64,000 nt of DNA from an uncultured bacterium (GCA_949285455.1 CASDXP010000003.1:1-64000), one strand, 5' to 3'; counted from the stretch's first letter, positions 44,402-53,830 are shown. Numbers and translations: made by a program. The notes: generated by a model from the letters alone, not told the origin.

Positions 44402-45137
44402 TTAATTGTTAACAATTACATAATTGGATAAATTTGGATAAATTAATTGTGGATTTTCTAGGCTGACACTCATTTCATACACTTCATTATGCGTCTTATC
44501 TTTAAATTCTTGTTTACAATGAGAGACGTAATATTTATCGAAACTACGAACATATTTTTCTTTTTCTTCGCTCGGAGTAACAATTTCGTAACTGATACCT
44601 AAATTACCTTCACCATTCGAAGTAATAGAATAATGAAAATCATATCCATCCGTATAAGTTATATCACCTGCTTCATAAACTTCTAATTCATCTAATAAAG
44701 AGGTAACTTCATCGATGAATACTTTCGTTCTAGCCGCTAAGGAAGAATTGGTGAAATATGTATTAAAGTATTGAATAAACATCGCTTCCGCTTCTTCATC
44801 GTTTGTAACTTCGATCACTTGATAGGCTCCATTTTCGCCATTTGCTTCCACGAGGTATAAGTTAAGATCTTGAACATACAAACATACATCGATAACTTCA
44901 TCATTCGTAGGATTTTGATTGTAGGCATATAAATTAACGAAATCGAACGCCCCTTTTACATCTAGGACATTAACGTCATTAGCGTTACTAGTCATAGAAT
45001 AAGTATAAGCAGGATTTTCAGTTGCTGTAAGAATGTAATTATCAATATCTTTAGCAATCCTATTAGCCTCACTCGCGCTGATAGAAGTTCCATCACAAGA
45101 CGCTAACGATAAAGTAGGCGCTAATATTCTTTTTCAT
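44402..45137 (-). pseudogene. Lipoprotein of the same family with a frameshift in the signal peptide (copy 5)
   Basis: The ATG at 45137 has a good GGGGAG ribosome binding site, but its frame stops after 14 codons (TGA at 45093-45095). One base off, from 45124, the frame continues intact to the stop at 44402 and encodes the end of a lipoprotein signal (TLSLASC) and the whole family domain (SEANRIAKDIDNYIL, EAEAMFIQYFNTYF, SNGEGNLGISYE). The simplest reading is a one-base insertion just after the A-rich start of the signal peptide. It is either a recent pseudogene, an off-state, or a sequencing error. Confidence 0.75.
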
Positions 45138-45196
45138 ATGCGAACTCCCCATAAATTCATTTTGCAAAAAAATATTTTTTGACACATGTAACATCA

Positions 45197-45238
45197 TAAA
45201 ACTTACTTATGCAATTTTTCGTAGGTAAGTTTTGAATA
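45197..45238. repeat. 42-bp stem-loop repeat, left copy
   Basis: This is identical over 42 bp to 46621-46662. Each copy contains a perfect 9-bp inverted repeat (AAAACTTAC at 45198-45206 and GTAAGTTTT at 45225-45233) around an 18-bp loop. The two copies enclose the two-gene toxin-antitoxin-like module. The 3' end of this copy contains the TTGAAT that can serve as -35 box. Confidence 0.95.
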
Positions 45239-45260
45239 TTGAATACTTTCGTGTTAAAAT
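45232..45260 (+). promoter_or_regulatory. Probable promoter of the toxin-antitoxin-like module, leaderless
   Basis: TTGAAT (45232-45237, inside the repeat) and TAAAAT (45255-45260) are 17 bp apart. The ATG at 45267 is 7 bp past the -10 box, so transcription should begin at or next to the start codon. No ribosome binding site is present. Confidence 0.6.
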
Positions 45261-45266
45261 GTAACC

Positions 45267-46118
45267 ATGTTAGGAAAATTTGAACTAAAAAAAGACGTCG
45301 AAAGAGCGTGCGAAATATTAAAACTAAGCGAAGCTAGCTTTGCTGATTTAGCGAACATTAACCTTCGTACTTTACAATATAATTACGAAGATAGTAATAA
45401 CAATGAAGTCTTAGAAAAAGTTTATTCTACTATCTACCGCGCTCGTATTCGTCTAAATAAAATTAAATCTGAACTCTATTTTGAAAATTTAAATAAAGAC
45501 GAATATTTATTGTTTCATGGCTCAAAAAACGGTATTGAAAAAATAGATGAAAGCGGCTCTAGATATAATTCTGATTTCGGTAACGGCTTTTATTGTTCTA
45601 CATCATATCAATCTAGCCTTGCGTTCATCGAAATGAACGAAAGTCCTTCGATTTATGTTTTCACTTTGGATAAAAAAGATTTGTCTATCATCGAAATAAA
45701 ACCTTCTCGAGAATGGATGCTAATTGTTTGCTATTTTCGCGGAATGATCGATCAATATGCAACTCATCCTCTAATGCAAAAATGTTTGAATATGTTAAAA
45801 AATAAAGATGTCATAATTGCTCCGATTGCGGACAATCGCATGTTCCAAATAATGCGTGATTTTGGAGAAGGTAATATTACAGATCAACAAGCAATTCATG
45901 CTCTATCAGCGAGCAGATTAGGAAATCAATACGTCTTTAAAACTAAAAAAGCTATCGATAAGTTAAAATTTATAGAAAGACTTTATGTTTCAAATTCAGA
46001 AAGAAAAAATTCATTTGAAAATACCGAAGAAAGAAAAGTTGAAATAGATAATAAATTAAAACTATCTAAACGTGAATTTAGAAATGAAGGAAAATATATT
46101 GATGAGGTGTTCGAATGA
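45267..46118 (+). CDS. Probable toxin: HTH-like N-terminus plus DUF3990-like ADP-ribosyltransferase fold
   Basis: The 283-residue protein has a helical N-terminus with an HTH-like stretch (SEASFADLANINLRTLQYN, about 20-38). A domain at about 75-230 follows with the DUF3990 pattern: LLFHGSKNGIEKI, then SDFGNGFYCSTSYQSSLAFI. From family knowledge DUF3990 is grouped with ADP-ribosyltransferases, where the His and the FGxGFY segment line the NAD pocket. The start overlaps the predicted transcription start, without a ribosome binding site. The stop overlaps the next ATG (ATGA). Toxin activity is inferred from the pairing and domain only. Confidence 0.65.
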   Translation: MLGKFELKKDVERACEILKLSEASFADLANINLRTLQYNYEDSNNNEVLEKVYSTIYRARIRLNKIKSELYFENLNKDEYLLFHGSKNGIEKIDESGSRYNSDFGNGFYCSTSYQSSLAFIEMNESPSIYVFTLDKKDLSIIEIKPSREWMLIVCYFRGMIDQYATHPLMQKCLNMLKNKDVIIAPIADNRMFQIMRDFGEGNITDQQAIHALSASRLGNQYVFKTKKAIDKLKFIERLYVSNSERKNSFENTEERKVEIDNKLKLSKREFRNEGKYIDEVFE

Positions 46119-46615
46119 AGAAACTTGATAACGATGGTTTAAAACTTTGTGCTTACCAAGCTCAAATTTTTGAAGTTTCTCCCGCTAAATTTCAAGGTTC
46201 GAGCAAAATTTTCTTACGCCGCTTCTACCGTAGCAAATTTGCGATGAAATTAGATGAAGGTTATCTTAGTCAACTTAACCTTAGTGTCGATGAAGCTTTC
46301 GAAAGCATCGAAAAACAATTTGGAAAGACAAATTATGGCCAAGTAAAATATGATAAAAATGAGCTTTATTGGATTGGCTATATCACAAGATATATATGTT
46401 ATACAAGAGAGGTAAGTTCTATATTCGTCTACAAAACTTTTCCTACCCAATTACTGCTCGATTGTTATAAAGGTTATCATAGTCAAGGTGAAGAATGGGT
46501 CATCGCTCATCTCTTAGAAACTTTACAATTAGATGAATCTTATTTCGATATTAATGTGAGATTAAAAAATCTTCTAAGAACAGAAACGAAGAAAAGCGAA
46601 GAAAAAACCATTTAA
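46115..46615 (+). CDS. Probable cognate antitoxin of the DUF3990-like protein (DUF3791-like C-terminus)
   Basis: The 166-residue soluble protein overlaps the upstream gene by 4 bp. Its central and C-terminal part (about 85-145, ELYWIGYITRYICYTREVSS and LDCYKGYHSQGEEWVIAHLL) resembles the DUF3791 pattern, in which a short helix ends in YxxLHTxGxxYIxxDI. DUF3791-like genes commonly accompany DUF3990 genes. The N-terminal part (FLRRFYRSKFAMKLDEGY) is basic and may contact DNA or the toxin. The antitoxin role is inferred from coupling to the toxin-like gene. Confidence 0.6.
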   Translation: MKKLDNDGLKLCAYQAQIFEVSPAKFQGSSKIFLRRFYRSKFAMKLDEGYLSQLNLSVDEAFESIEKQFGKTNYGQVKYDKNELYWIGYITRYICYTREVSSIFVYKTFPTQLLLDCYKGYHSQGEEWVIAHLLETLQLDESYFDINVRLKNLLRTETKKSEEKTI

Positions 46616-46620
46616 ATATT

Positions 46621-46662
46621 TAAAACTTACTTATGCAATTTTTCGTAGGTAAGTTTTGAATA
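46621..46662. repeat. 42-bp stem-loop repeat, right copy
   Basis: This is identical to 45197-45238, in the same orientation, starting 5 bp after the antitoxin stop. A terminator follows directly at 46666-46690. Confidence 0.95.
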
Positions 46663-46665
46663 AAA

Positions 46666-46692
46666 AGAAAAAGGGCAAGAAGCCCTTTTATA
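46666..46692. terminator. Bidirectional terminator between the toxin module and the alpha operon
   Basis: AAAAGGGC (46669-46676) and GCCCTTTT (46682-46689) form a perfect 8-bp stem with a 5-nt loop and A/T tracts on both sides. It can stop both the plus-strand module and the minus-strand rplQ transcript. Confidence 0.85.
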
Positions 46693-46718
46693 ATAAATTA
46701 AGATTTAATGAATAATAA

Positions 46719-46952
46719 TTAGTCGATCCAAAGAACTTTGTTGTAGATGACCATCGTAACGATATCGATAATCCAGACGATGAAGAAAACGAAGAATAGT
46801 AATATTGCAAGAACAGTATGCAACATATTTTCTTTTAAGACTGAACGAGCGATACGATAGACGATCCAAATAATGTTCACAATTGGAATGATCGCTAAGA
46901 TAATTTTGACAACGCGAGATTGGTTGTCGAGCATGTTCACTAAATTTTTCAT
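46719..46952 (-). CDS. Small two-helix membrane protein
   Basis: The 77-residue protein has two membrane segments (about 15-33 and 46-68) and a basic N-terminus, with no recognised family. It follows rplQ by 22 bp and precedes the terminator, so it is probably expressed with the alpha operon. It could be a membrane-remodelling or YqaE-like small protein, but I cannot tell. Confidence 0.5.
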   Translation of the reverse strand: MKNLVNMLDNQSRVVKIILAIIPIVNIIWIVYRIARSVLKENMLHTVLAILLFFVFFIVWIIDIVTMVIYNKVLWID

Positions 46953-46974
46953 CCTTACTTTTTTTATCCTTTCC

Positions 46975-47370
46975 TTATTCGACGAAACTCACGACGCTCA
47001 TGGGAGCGTTATCGCCGCGACGCGCCGCTAAATCTAAAGCACGCGTATAACCGCCGTTACGATCTTTGAAACGTGGACCTAACACGTCGAATAATTTGTC
47101 GATAGCTTTCGTCTCACCCACTTTTTGATCGGTGAGGATACTAAGTGCTCTTCTACGGCTCGCTAAGGTGTTAGCCTTGGCTAAGGTGATGAGCTTATCA
47201 GCTAAAGGAATTAAATCTTTCGCCACTGCTTTTGTCACTTTGACTTGATCAAATAAGACGAGATGGGTGACCGTATTACGAAGCATCATTTTACGTTTGC
47301 TAGAGGTGTAAGCCGCTTTGAAGCGCACACCAGTTTTTCCATGTACGTTTTTACGTCCTTGTGCTGGCAT
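46975..47370 (-). CDS. rplQ: 50S ribosomal protein L17
   Basis: The 131-residue L17 begins MPAQGRKNVHGKTGV and contains the conserved HLVLFDQVKVTKAVAKDL stretch and the NGGYTRALDLAARRGDNAPM block before the end. L17 binds near the polypeptide exit tunnel. It follows rpoA by 15 bp with an AGGAGG ribosome binding site and is the last ribosomal gene of the super-operon. The usual downstream Firmicutes neighbours (ECF transporter genes, truA, rplM, rpsI) are absent here. Confidence 0.97.
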   Translation of the reverse strand: MPAQGRKNVHGKTGVRFKAAYTSSKRKMMLRNTVTHLVLFDQVKVTKAVAKDLIPLADKLITLAKANTLASRRRALSILTDQKVGETKAIDKLFDVLGPRFKDRNGGYTRALDLAARRGDNAPMSVVSFVE

Positions 47371-47385
47371 ATGTATTAACCTCCT

Positions 47386-48381
47386 TTAATCAATGTTCGG
47401 TCCGTGTTCTAAGAAACTAAGACCTCTTTCTTCAAGTTTATCTTTCACTTCTTTAAGTGATTTCTTTCCTAAGTTACGCACTTTCATCATCTCATCTTCC
47501 GTCTTTTGAATAAGTTCACCAACGGTCGTGATACCGGCACGTTTTAAGCAGTTGAAGGAACGGACGGAAAGATCTAAATCTTCGACTGGAGTGTCTTCAA
47601 ATTTATTTTCTTCCACCGGCGCTTCTTCTTTGTACATATTCATATCTTGTGCGATATCGCTAAGACGAGCAAAATGTTCTAAGTGAGTAATTAAGATTTG
47701 AGCCGCTAAAGAGACAGCATTTTCGGGTTCAATTGAACCATTCGTCCATACTTCTAACACCAATTTTTCAAATTTAGAAGAATTGCCGACACGTGTTTGT
47801 TCACTCGTCCAATTAACTTTTTCAATTGGAGAATAATTCGAATCGGTGGCAATTAAGCCGATATGTTTAGGATCGTTTGGACCAGCAATGTTATTATCGC
47901 TTGTGACGTAACCACGATAATTTCTTGCATACATCGTCATGTTGATGCTACCTTCCGCAGCGAGATGACAAATTTCAAGTTCTGGGTTGATGATCGTTAC
48001 ATCGGCTGGACATTTAATATCGCCCGCTTTGACCACTCCACCATTTTTAGAAGAAACTTCTAAGGTGAGTTTACGTTGACTCGAATCATTAATATCAGCG
48101 ATGTCGATGACGAGTTGTTTCAAATTGAGAATGATTTCGGTGACGTCTTCGACGATGCCAGGTAAAGAAGAGAATTCATGCTTCACTCCTTCGATTTCGA
48201 TAGCGAAGATGCTCGCGCCTGGTAAAGCGGATAATAAGACTCTTCTTAAAGCATTACCGATCGTCGTCGCAAAGCCTCTTTCTAAAGGTTCGAAGACGAA
48301 ACGACCATAATGATCGTTTTCATCAATCTTGGCCACTTTGAAGGCCATCTTTTCAAAAGGATTAACTAATTTGTGTTCCAT
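47386..48381 (-). CDS. rpoA: DNA-directed RNA polymerase alpha subunit
   Basis: The 331-residue alpha subunit has the N-terminal assembly domain ([20 protein letters not shown]) and a C-terminal domain that binds UP-element DNA and activators ([35 protein letters not shown]). A short linker rich in Glu lies at about 240-255. It follows rpsK by 21 bp, as in all Firmicutes. Confidence 0.98.
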   Translation of the reverse strand: MEHKLVNPFEKMAFKVAKIDENDHYGRFVFEPLERGFATTIGNALRRVLLSALPGASIFAIEIEGVKHEFSSLPGIVEDVTEIILNLKQLVIDIADINDSSQRKLTLEVSSKNGGVVKAGDIKCPADVTIINPELEICHLAAEGSINMTMYARNYRGYVTSDNNIAGPNDPKHIGLIATDSNYSPIEKVNWTSEQTRVGNSSKFEKLVLEVWTNGSIEPENAVSLAAQILITHLEHFARLSDIAQDMNMYKEEAPVEENKFEDTPVEDLDLSVRSFNCLKRAGITTVGELIQKTEDEMMKVRNLGKKSLKEVKDKLEERGLSFLEHGPNID

Positions 48382-48402
48382 CTCATTACTCCTTTCTTAT
48401 CT

Positions 48403-48789
48403 CTAGCCTTTTGGCTTCTTGGGTGGACGGCAACCATTGTGTGGAATGGGTGTCGAATCTTGAATAGATAAAATTTCAAGACCAGCATTCGCTAAGGAGC
48501 GCACCGCACTTTCACGGCCTGGGCCTGGACCTTTGACGTCGACATCGACCGTTCTAATACCTTGATCATAAGCTTTCTTCGCTGCGGCTTCGCTAGCGAG
48601 TTGAGCAGCATAAGGAGTAGATTTTCTTGCTCCTTTGAAGCCGAGCACACCAGCGCTAGACCAAGTTAAGACGTTACCTTGTTCGTCACTGATAGCGACG
48701 ATAGTGTTATTGAAGGTCGCATGAATATGAGCGACGCCCTTAGTAAATGTGCGTTTAATTTTTTTCTTACGAGTTACTTTTGTAGCCAT
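48403..48789 (-). CDS. rpsK: 30S ribosomal protein S11
   Basis: The 128-residue S11 has the conserved [18 protein letters not shown] segment and the C-terminal [15 protein letters not shown] ending. It sits on the platform of the small subunit. The Firmicutes order rpsM-rpsK-rpoA-rplQ is kept. Confidence 0.98.
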   Translation of the reverse strand: MATKVTRKKKIKRTFTKGVAHIHATFNNTIVAISDEQGNVLTWSSAGVLGFKGARKSTPYAAQLASEAAAKKAYDQGIRTVDVDVKGPGPGRESAVRSLANAGLEILSIQDSTPIPHNGCRPPKKPKG

Positions 48790-48804
48790 AAAATTAACAC
48801 CTCA

Positions 48805-49179
48805 CTATGCGGTCGCTTTCTTCTTATTAGCGATCGTTTTCTTCTTACCTTTACGTGTACGAGCGTTCGTACGTGTTCTTTGACCACGCACTGGTAAGCC
48901 ACGACGATGTCTCATACCGCGGTAACAGCCAATTTCTTGTAAAGTTTTGATGTTGAGCGCCACGTCACGACGTAAATCACCTTCGACTTTATATTTGGCA
49001 ATTTCTTGACGGATGCGGACGAATTCATCGTCAGTTAAATCTTTGACGCGTTTGTCTTCGCTGACGTTCGCGTCTTTTAAAATCTTTTTCGCTGTCGTAT
49101 TTCCAATACCATAAATGTAAGTAAGAGAAATGACGACTCTTTTTTCATCTGGAATATCAACACCAACGATACGTGCCAT
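48805..49179 (-). CDS. rpsM: 30S ribosomal protein S13
   Basis: The 124-residue S13 begins [20 protein letters not shown] and has the [16 protein letters not shown] motif and a basic C-terminal tail ([12 protein letters not shown]) that reaches the P-site tRNAs. It is preceded by rpmJ. Confidence 0.98.
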   Translation of the reverse strand: MARIVGVDIPDEKRVVISLTYIYGIGNTTAKKILKDANVSEDKRVKDLTDDEFVRIRQEIAKYKVEGDLRRDVALNIKTLQEIGCYRGMRHRRGLPVRGQRTRTNARTRKGKKKTIANKKKATA

Positions 49180-49192
49180 ATTCTTTTTCCTC

Positions 49193-49330
<138 letters not shown>

Positions 49331-49549
49331 CTATTTGTACCTAAATGTGATGCGGCCCCGTGTTAAATCGTAAGGCGAGATTTCTATCGCAACTCTGTCA
49401 CCTGGTAGGATGCGAATGAAGTTCATTCGGATTTTACCAGAAACGTGGGCCATGATTACGATGCCGTTATCAAGGCGAACTTTGAACACTGCGTTCGGTA
49501 AGTTCTCCAAAACGACCGCCTGTGTTTCGATGACGTCATTCTTGGCCAT
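49331..49549 (-). CDS. infA: Translation initiation factor IF-1
   Basis: The 72-residue protein ([19 protein letters not shown]) is a single OB-fold S1 domain, with the conserved FRVRL-like strand (FKVRLDNG), [17 protein letters not shown] and the RITFRYK ending. I take the ATG at 49549, with GGAGG at good spacing, which gives the family's exact usual length. Its start overlaps the 3' end of map by 14 bp. Confidence 0.97.
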   Translation of the reverse strand: MAKNDVIETQAVVLENLPNAVFKVRLDNGIVIMAHVSGKIRMNFIRILPGDRVAIEISPYDLTRGRITFRYK

Positions 49550-50303
49550 GTTCGTCCTCCATAGTAAGAATTTTTGCGCCATCCGCAGTCACTACGACTG
49601 TGTTCTCGTAGTGTGCTGTGGCTAATTTATCTCTCATCTTAATCGTCCAGCCATCACCTAAGACTTTGTATTCGCTTGAGCCTAGACAAATCATCGGTTC
49701 GATAGCTAAAGTCATACCTTCGCGTAATTTCACGCCTGTACCCGCCACTCCTTGATTAGGAATGTAAGGGTCTTCATGGAAGGAAAGGCCTACCCCATGA
49801 CCCGTAAAATCTTTAGGCGAAGAATAACCGAATTTTTTATAATAACTTTCGATCGCGTGAGAGATATCACCGACGTGATTACCAGGTTTGACTTGGGCTA
49901 AACCTTGAAAAAATGCTTCCTTAGTCACTTCCACTAATCGCTTAATTTCTTCTTTCACTTCCCCGACTAGATAAGTTCTAGCCGCGTCCGCGATATAGCC
50001 TTTCTTCGTCACCCCTAAATCGACGCTTACGACGTCACCAGCTCTCAAGATTTCTTTACGCGAAGGAATACCATGAATTAAAGTATCGTTCACACTTACG
50101 CACACAGCGCCAGGAAATCCTTCGTAATTTAAGCAAGTGGGGTAAGCATCGTGAGAGCGAATGATCTCTTCGCAAAATTTAGAGATATCATAAGTCGAGA
50201 TACCCGGCTTGATGAATGTCTCTAAACCTTTGAATACTTTAGCGATGATCAAACCCGCTTCGTGGATAAGTTCCACTTCGCGGGGAGATTTGATGATGAT
50301 CAT
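49536..50303 (-). CDS. map: Methionine aminopeptidase, type I
   Basis: The 255-residue protein is a pita-bread fold metalloprotease. The metal ligands appear in order: Asp in [20 protein letters not shown], His in [10 protein letters not shown], Glu in AIEPM and the final Glu near [12 protein letters not shown]. It removes the initiator methionine. The gene order adk-map-infA is the common Firmicutes one. There is no N-terminal zinc-finger extension. Confidence 0.97.
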   Translation of the reverse strand: MIIIKSPREVELIHEAGLIIAKVFKGLETFIKPGISTYDISKFCEEIIRSHDAYPTCLNYEGFPGAVCVSVNDTLIHGIPSRKEILRAGDVVSVDLGVTKKGYIADAARTYLVGEVKEEIKRLVEVTKEAFFQGLAQVKPGNHVGDISHAIESYYKKFGYSSPKDFTGHGVGLSFHEDPYIPNQGVAGTGVKLREGMTLAIEPMICLGSSEYKVLGDGWTIKMRDKLATAHYENTVVVTADGAKILTMEDEHGQE

Positions 50304-50305
50304 TC

Positions 50306-50962
50306 TTATCTTTCACCTCGGATGAGTTCCTTAACCTCAACGAAGAGCAAATCTTTACCTTTTGAGCCATCTAAAGTCACTAAGTTACCAGCTTCTTTAT
50401 AATAATCAAGAAGTGGTTTAGTTTCATGTTCGTAGTGATTTAGTCTAACTTCTAAAGCTTCCACATTATCGTCTTTACGTTGCATCAATGGACCGCCGCA
50501 GATGTCACAAACGCCATCTACTTTGGGTTTCATCGTATCGACGTGGTATGGCGCGCCACAAGATTTGCAGACGCGGCGGCCAGAAATCCTACGGATAAGT
50601 TCTTCTTTCGGCGTTTCGACATCGATGACAAGATCGATCTTGCGATGCATCTTTGCCATCATCTTATCTAACGCTTCCGCTTGGGGAATCGTGCGGGGGA
50701 AGCCATCGAGTAGGAATCCTCCTTTACAATCATCTTGCGCTAATCTTTCTTCGACGATGCCGATAGTGACATCATCAGGCACGAGATGACCTTGATCAAT
50801 ATATGATTTGGCTTTTAAACCAAGAGGAGTTGCATTTTTCATCGCTTCGCGGAACATATCGCCAGTCGAGATATGTGGCAAATTGAATTCTTGAATAATT
50901 AATTTAGCTTGGGTACCCTTCCCTGCTCCGGGTGGGCCCATCAAAATAATATTTGTTTTCAT
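50306..50962 (-). CDS. adk: Adenylate kinase with zinc-binding lid
   Basis: The 218-residue enzyme has the P-loop GPPGAGKGTQA (10-20), FLLDGFPRTIPQAEAL and a long LID domain with four cysteines (CKSCGAPYH and CDICGG). Gram-positive enzymes of this type hold zinc there. It converts ATP and AMP to two ADP. It lies 4 bp after secY. Confidence 0.98.
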   Translation of the reverse strand: MKTNIILMGPPGAGKGTQAKLIIQEFNLPHISTGDMFREAMKNATPLGLKAKSYIDQGHLVPDDVTIGIVEERLAQDDCKGGFLLDGFPRTIPQAEALDKMMAKMHRKIDLVIDVETPKEELIRRISGRRVCKSCGAPYHVDTMKPKVDGVCDICGGPLMQRKDDNVEALEVRLNHYEHETKPLLDYYKEAGNLVTLDGSKGKDLLFVEVKELIRGER

Positions 50963-50965
50963 CTT

Positions 50966-52345
50966 TTAAAATCCCCTTCTACCGGCACTGGCGACGACTT
51001 CTTCGTAACTCTTACCGGCTAATAGACCGCTGATTTGGTTAGAAATTTCAAGCGCGACACCGACGACGATAATTAAACCAGTTCCGCCGATGGCGAGCGA
51101 TGAATTTTCACCGAACACGCCAGTCAAGGTTAAAACGTTAGGTAAAGCAGCGATGAAAGCGAGAGCAAACGCACCGATACAAGTGACGCGATTGACGACT
51201 TTCTTCACGTATCTTTCCGTTTCATTTCCGGGTCTAATACCTGGAATATAAGATCCATTCTTCTGGAAGTTTTCGGCGAGTTGAGCTGGATTAATTTGCA
51301 TGTTCGCATAGAAGAAGGAGAACAAGAAGATGAGGATGATGTAAAGGATTAAACCCCAACACATGTACCAAGTTGTGCCATTCACACCTGGCATTGGATT
51401 CCAGGCTGAAATATTAAATATGGTAAGCCATGAAGCATTTTCTTCCGTCACACCCATGAAGGAAGCAATGATGGAAGGAACCATCAAAATTGCACTTGCA
51501 AAGATGACAGGAATAACACCGGAGGCATTGACTTTAATTGGTAAGAAACTTGCTTGTGACATGCGTGGATTGTGGCCACCACCCTTACCAGCATTTTGAA
51601 CAGGAATTTTACGTTTCGCTAATTCGATGAAAACGACGAAAGCGATGATGAGTAAGAACGCTAAGATGTAGACGCTAAATTGGAATACACCTTGTAAAAT
51701 GTAATTGCTTGCTTCCGTATTACCGAACCAAGAACCGATCCATTGTTGGAACGCTAATTGAATTTGTTGTGGGAAGCTCACCACGATACCGGCAAAGATG
51801 ATGACGGAAATACCATTGCCGATACCTTTAGATGTAATTTGGTCACCAAGATACATGACGATCATTCCACCCGCTAACATGATAGCGACGATGTAGACGT
51901 AGTTCCAGAAGGACGTATCTTCGATCGTAATTAAACCTTGGTTAGACATCATCATGATGATGCCATAGGCTTGCACTGCGCCGAGAAGTAAAGTTAAATA
52001 TCTCGTCGCCATCTCCATTTTCTTTCGACCAGTTTCACCTTGTCTTTTAAGTTCACTTAAAGCTGGTAAAACATCGCTAGAAAGAAGTTGGATGATGATG
52101 CTAGATGTAATGTAAGGAGAGACACCTAAAGCGAAAATGGAAACATTCGTCAAGGCTCCCCCGCCTAATAAGTTGATGAGTGATAAGGCAGAAGTTGTAT
52201 TCATCTCGTTCGCCAAATCGTCCGATAATGAGACGCCAGGGATGGTAATTGCCGCTCCAAGGCGGAAAATGAATAATATCATGAGCGTAAAAAAGATACG
52301 CGACATGATTTCTTTGTTCTTGAAGACGGAAATGAGCGTTTTCAT
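50966..52345 (-). CDS. secY: Preprotein translocase subunit SecY
   Basis: The 459-residue protein has ten membrane helices and the SecY marks: FRLGAAITIPGV near the N-terminus, FALGVSPYITSSIIIQLLSS in the plug/TM2 region, and PGIRPGNETERYVKKVVNRV in a cytoplasmic loop. It forms the translocation pore with SecE (21935-22135). Its start follows the rplO stop at once, suggesting coupling. Confidence 0.98.
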   Translation of the reverse strand: MKTLISVFKNKEIMSRIFFTLMILFIFRLGAAITIPGVSLSDDLANEMNTTSALSLINLLGGGALTNVSIFALGVSPYITSSIIIQLLSSDVLPALSELKRQGETGRKKMEMATRYLTLLLGAVQAYGIIMMMSNQGLITIEDTSFWNYVYIVAIMLAGGMIVMYLGDQITSKGIGNGISVIIFAGIVVSFPQQIQLAFQQWIGSWFGNTEASNYILQGVFQFSVYILAFLLIIAFVVFIELAKRKIPVQNAGKGGGHNPRMSQASFLPIKVNASGVIPVIFASAILMVPSIIASFMGVTEENASWLTIFNISAWNPMPGVNGTTWYMCWGLILYIILIFLFSFFYANMQINPAQLAENFQKNGSYIPGIRPGNETERYVKKVVNRVTCIGAFALAFIAALPNVLTLTGVFGENSSLAIGGTGLIIVVGVALEISNQISGLLAGKSYEEVVASAGRRGF

Positions 52346-52346
52346 C

Positions 52347-52787
52347 TTAAATTACCAATGCTTGACCTTTCGCTTTTTCGATGCTAGCTTGCGCAGCTTT
52401 GGTGAATTTATGCGCTTTGACGGTCAAAGCTACTTTAAGTTCACCATTACCTAGTATTTTAACACCATCGAGGTCCTTTTTGATAAGACCTTTTTCAAAT
52501 AATTTTGTCGGGGTGACTTCTTCACCATCTTTAAAGACGTTTAAAGCTGTCACATCCACTTCGGCATAACGCACTTTTTGAATGTGGGTAAAACCTCTTT
52601 TTGGAATACGACGATATAAGGGTAATTGACCACCTTCGAAACCAAGTCTCGTATGGCCACCACTACGAGCATTTTGCCCTTTGTGGCCCTTACCAGCCGT
52701 CTTGCCATTACCGGAGCCAATACCACGACCCTTACGGTAAGACTTAGTCATGCTACCTTTGGTAGCGCTCAAATTATGGAGTTCCAT
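52347..52787 (-). CDS. rplO: 50S ribosomal protein L15
   Basis: The 146-residue L15 has the glycine-rich basic N-terminal region ([20 protein letters not shown]) and the [15 protein letters not shown] motif. It begins at the stop codon of rpsE. In most bacteria rpmD (L30) lies between rpsE and rplO; here there is no room for it. Confidence 0.97.
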   Translation of the reverse strand: MELHNLSATKGSMTKSYRKGRGIGSGNGKTAGKGHKGQNARSGGHTRLGFEGGQLPLYRRIPKRGFTHIQKVRYAEVDVTALNVFKDGEEVTPTKLFEKGLIKKDLDGVKILGNGELKVALTVKAHKFTKAAQASIEKAKGQALVI

Positions 52788-53446
52788 TATTTACTTTCCT
52801 CCTTTACTTGACGTAAGGCTTTCACTTCGCCACGCGTCTTGAGAGAATCTAAGCCGCTAGATAAGGCACGGATAATATTAATTGGTGCTCTAGAGCCATA
52901 AACTTTCGAGACGACGTTTTTCACCCCAGCAAGTTCTAAGATAGCACGCACTGGACCACCAGCGATGATACCTTTACCTTCTTGGGCTGGTTTGATGAAG
53001 ACGCTACAAGCGCCATAACTTGCCATCACTTCGTGTGGGATCGTTCCTTTCTTATTGATAGGAATACGATGCAAATTACGACGAGCGTGTTCTAAAGCTT
53101 TCTTAATAGCATCAGGTACTTCACCAGCTTTACCGCTAGCGAAGCCATAATGACCTTTATCATCACCGATGACGACAAGAGCAGTAAAACGCATACGTTT
53201 ACCACCTTTGACAACTTTCGCCACACGTTTGATGGAGACGACTCTTTCTTCAAATTCTTTTTGACGGTCGTTATCGCCACGACGGCGTGGACCACCGTGA
53301 CGTTCGCCACGGACGTTTGGTCTTTCTAAGCGCGGACGTCTTTCACCTTGGGAAGGACGAGCGGCTTTTTGGACGACTTCTGGTCCATGTTCTTCGTGGG
53401 CTTTCGTTTCCACTTCTTGAGTGTTATTCATAACTTTTTCTTCCAT
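52787..53446 (-). CDS. rpsE: 30S ribosomal protein S5 with long charged N-terminus
   Basis: The 219-residue S5 has the core with [27 protein letters not shown]-like [15 protein letters not shown] and [20 protein letters not shown], which holds the decoding-site loop. About 60 residues rich in Glu, Arg, Gly and His ([15 protein letters not shown]) precede it and are not part of the usual S5. The start is fixed by GGAGG upstream of the ATG. Confidence 0.97.
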   Translation of the reverse strand: MEEKVMNNTQEVETKAHEEHGPEVVQKAARPSQGERRPRLERPNVRGERHGGPRRRGDNDRQKEFEERVVSIKRVAKVVKGGKRMRFTALVVIGDDKGHYGFASGKAGEVPDAIKKALEHARRNLHRIPINKKGTIPHEVMASYGACSVFIKPAQEGKGIIAGGPVRAILELAGVKNVVSKVYGSRAPINIIRALSSGLDSLKTRGEVKALRQVKEESK

Positions 53447-53458
53447 CGCTATTTCCTC

Positions 53459-53815
53459 CTAGAAGACAAGTCCGGCTTTACGGCACGCTTCTGCGAGAGC
53501 TTGGACGCGCCCATGGTAGAGATAACCACCACGATCGAAGACGACTTTCGTAATACCTTTGGCTAAGCAAGCTTTGGCTAAAGCTTCGCCAACTGTCGTC
53601 GCTGCTGCGACATTTGAACCATTTTCTAATTTTAAAGAAGTAGAAGATGCGCTAGCGAGAGTAAGACCTTTCGTGTCATCGATCACTTGTGCTTCGATAT
53701 GTTTATTTGATCTGAAGACGCAAAGACGTGGCATTTTACTTGTGCCGCTTACTTTATTACGCACACGAGCGTGTCTACGTTTACGCATTTCGTTACGTGA
53801 AGTCATATTAATCAT
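53459..53815 (-). CDS. rplR: 50S ribosomal protein L18
   Basis: The 118-residue L18 shows [32 protein letters not shown] and the C-terminal [20 protein letters not shown] stretch. It binds 5S rRNA. I use the first ATG, which lies 10 bp after GGAGG. Confidence 0.97.
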   Translation of the reverse strand: MINMTSRNEMRKRRHARVRNKVSGTSKMPRLCVFRSNKHIEAQVIDDTKGLTLASASSTSLKLENGSNVAAATTVGEALAKACLAKGITKVVFDRGGYLYHGRVQALAEACRKAGLVF

Positions 53816-53830
53816 TTAGTCCTAGCCTCC

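Noticed and set aside
45197-46662. The two identical hairpin repeats as a CRISPR array
   Set aside because: There are only two copies, 1424 bp apart with genes between them, no spacer series and no cas genes.
45197-46662. The repeats as integron attC sites
   Set aside because: The arms lack the attC R box core (GTTRRRY and RYYYAAC), no integrase gene is seen, and the stem is a simple 9-bp repeat.
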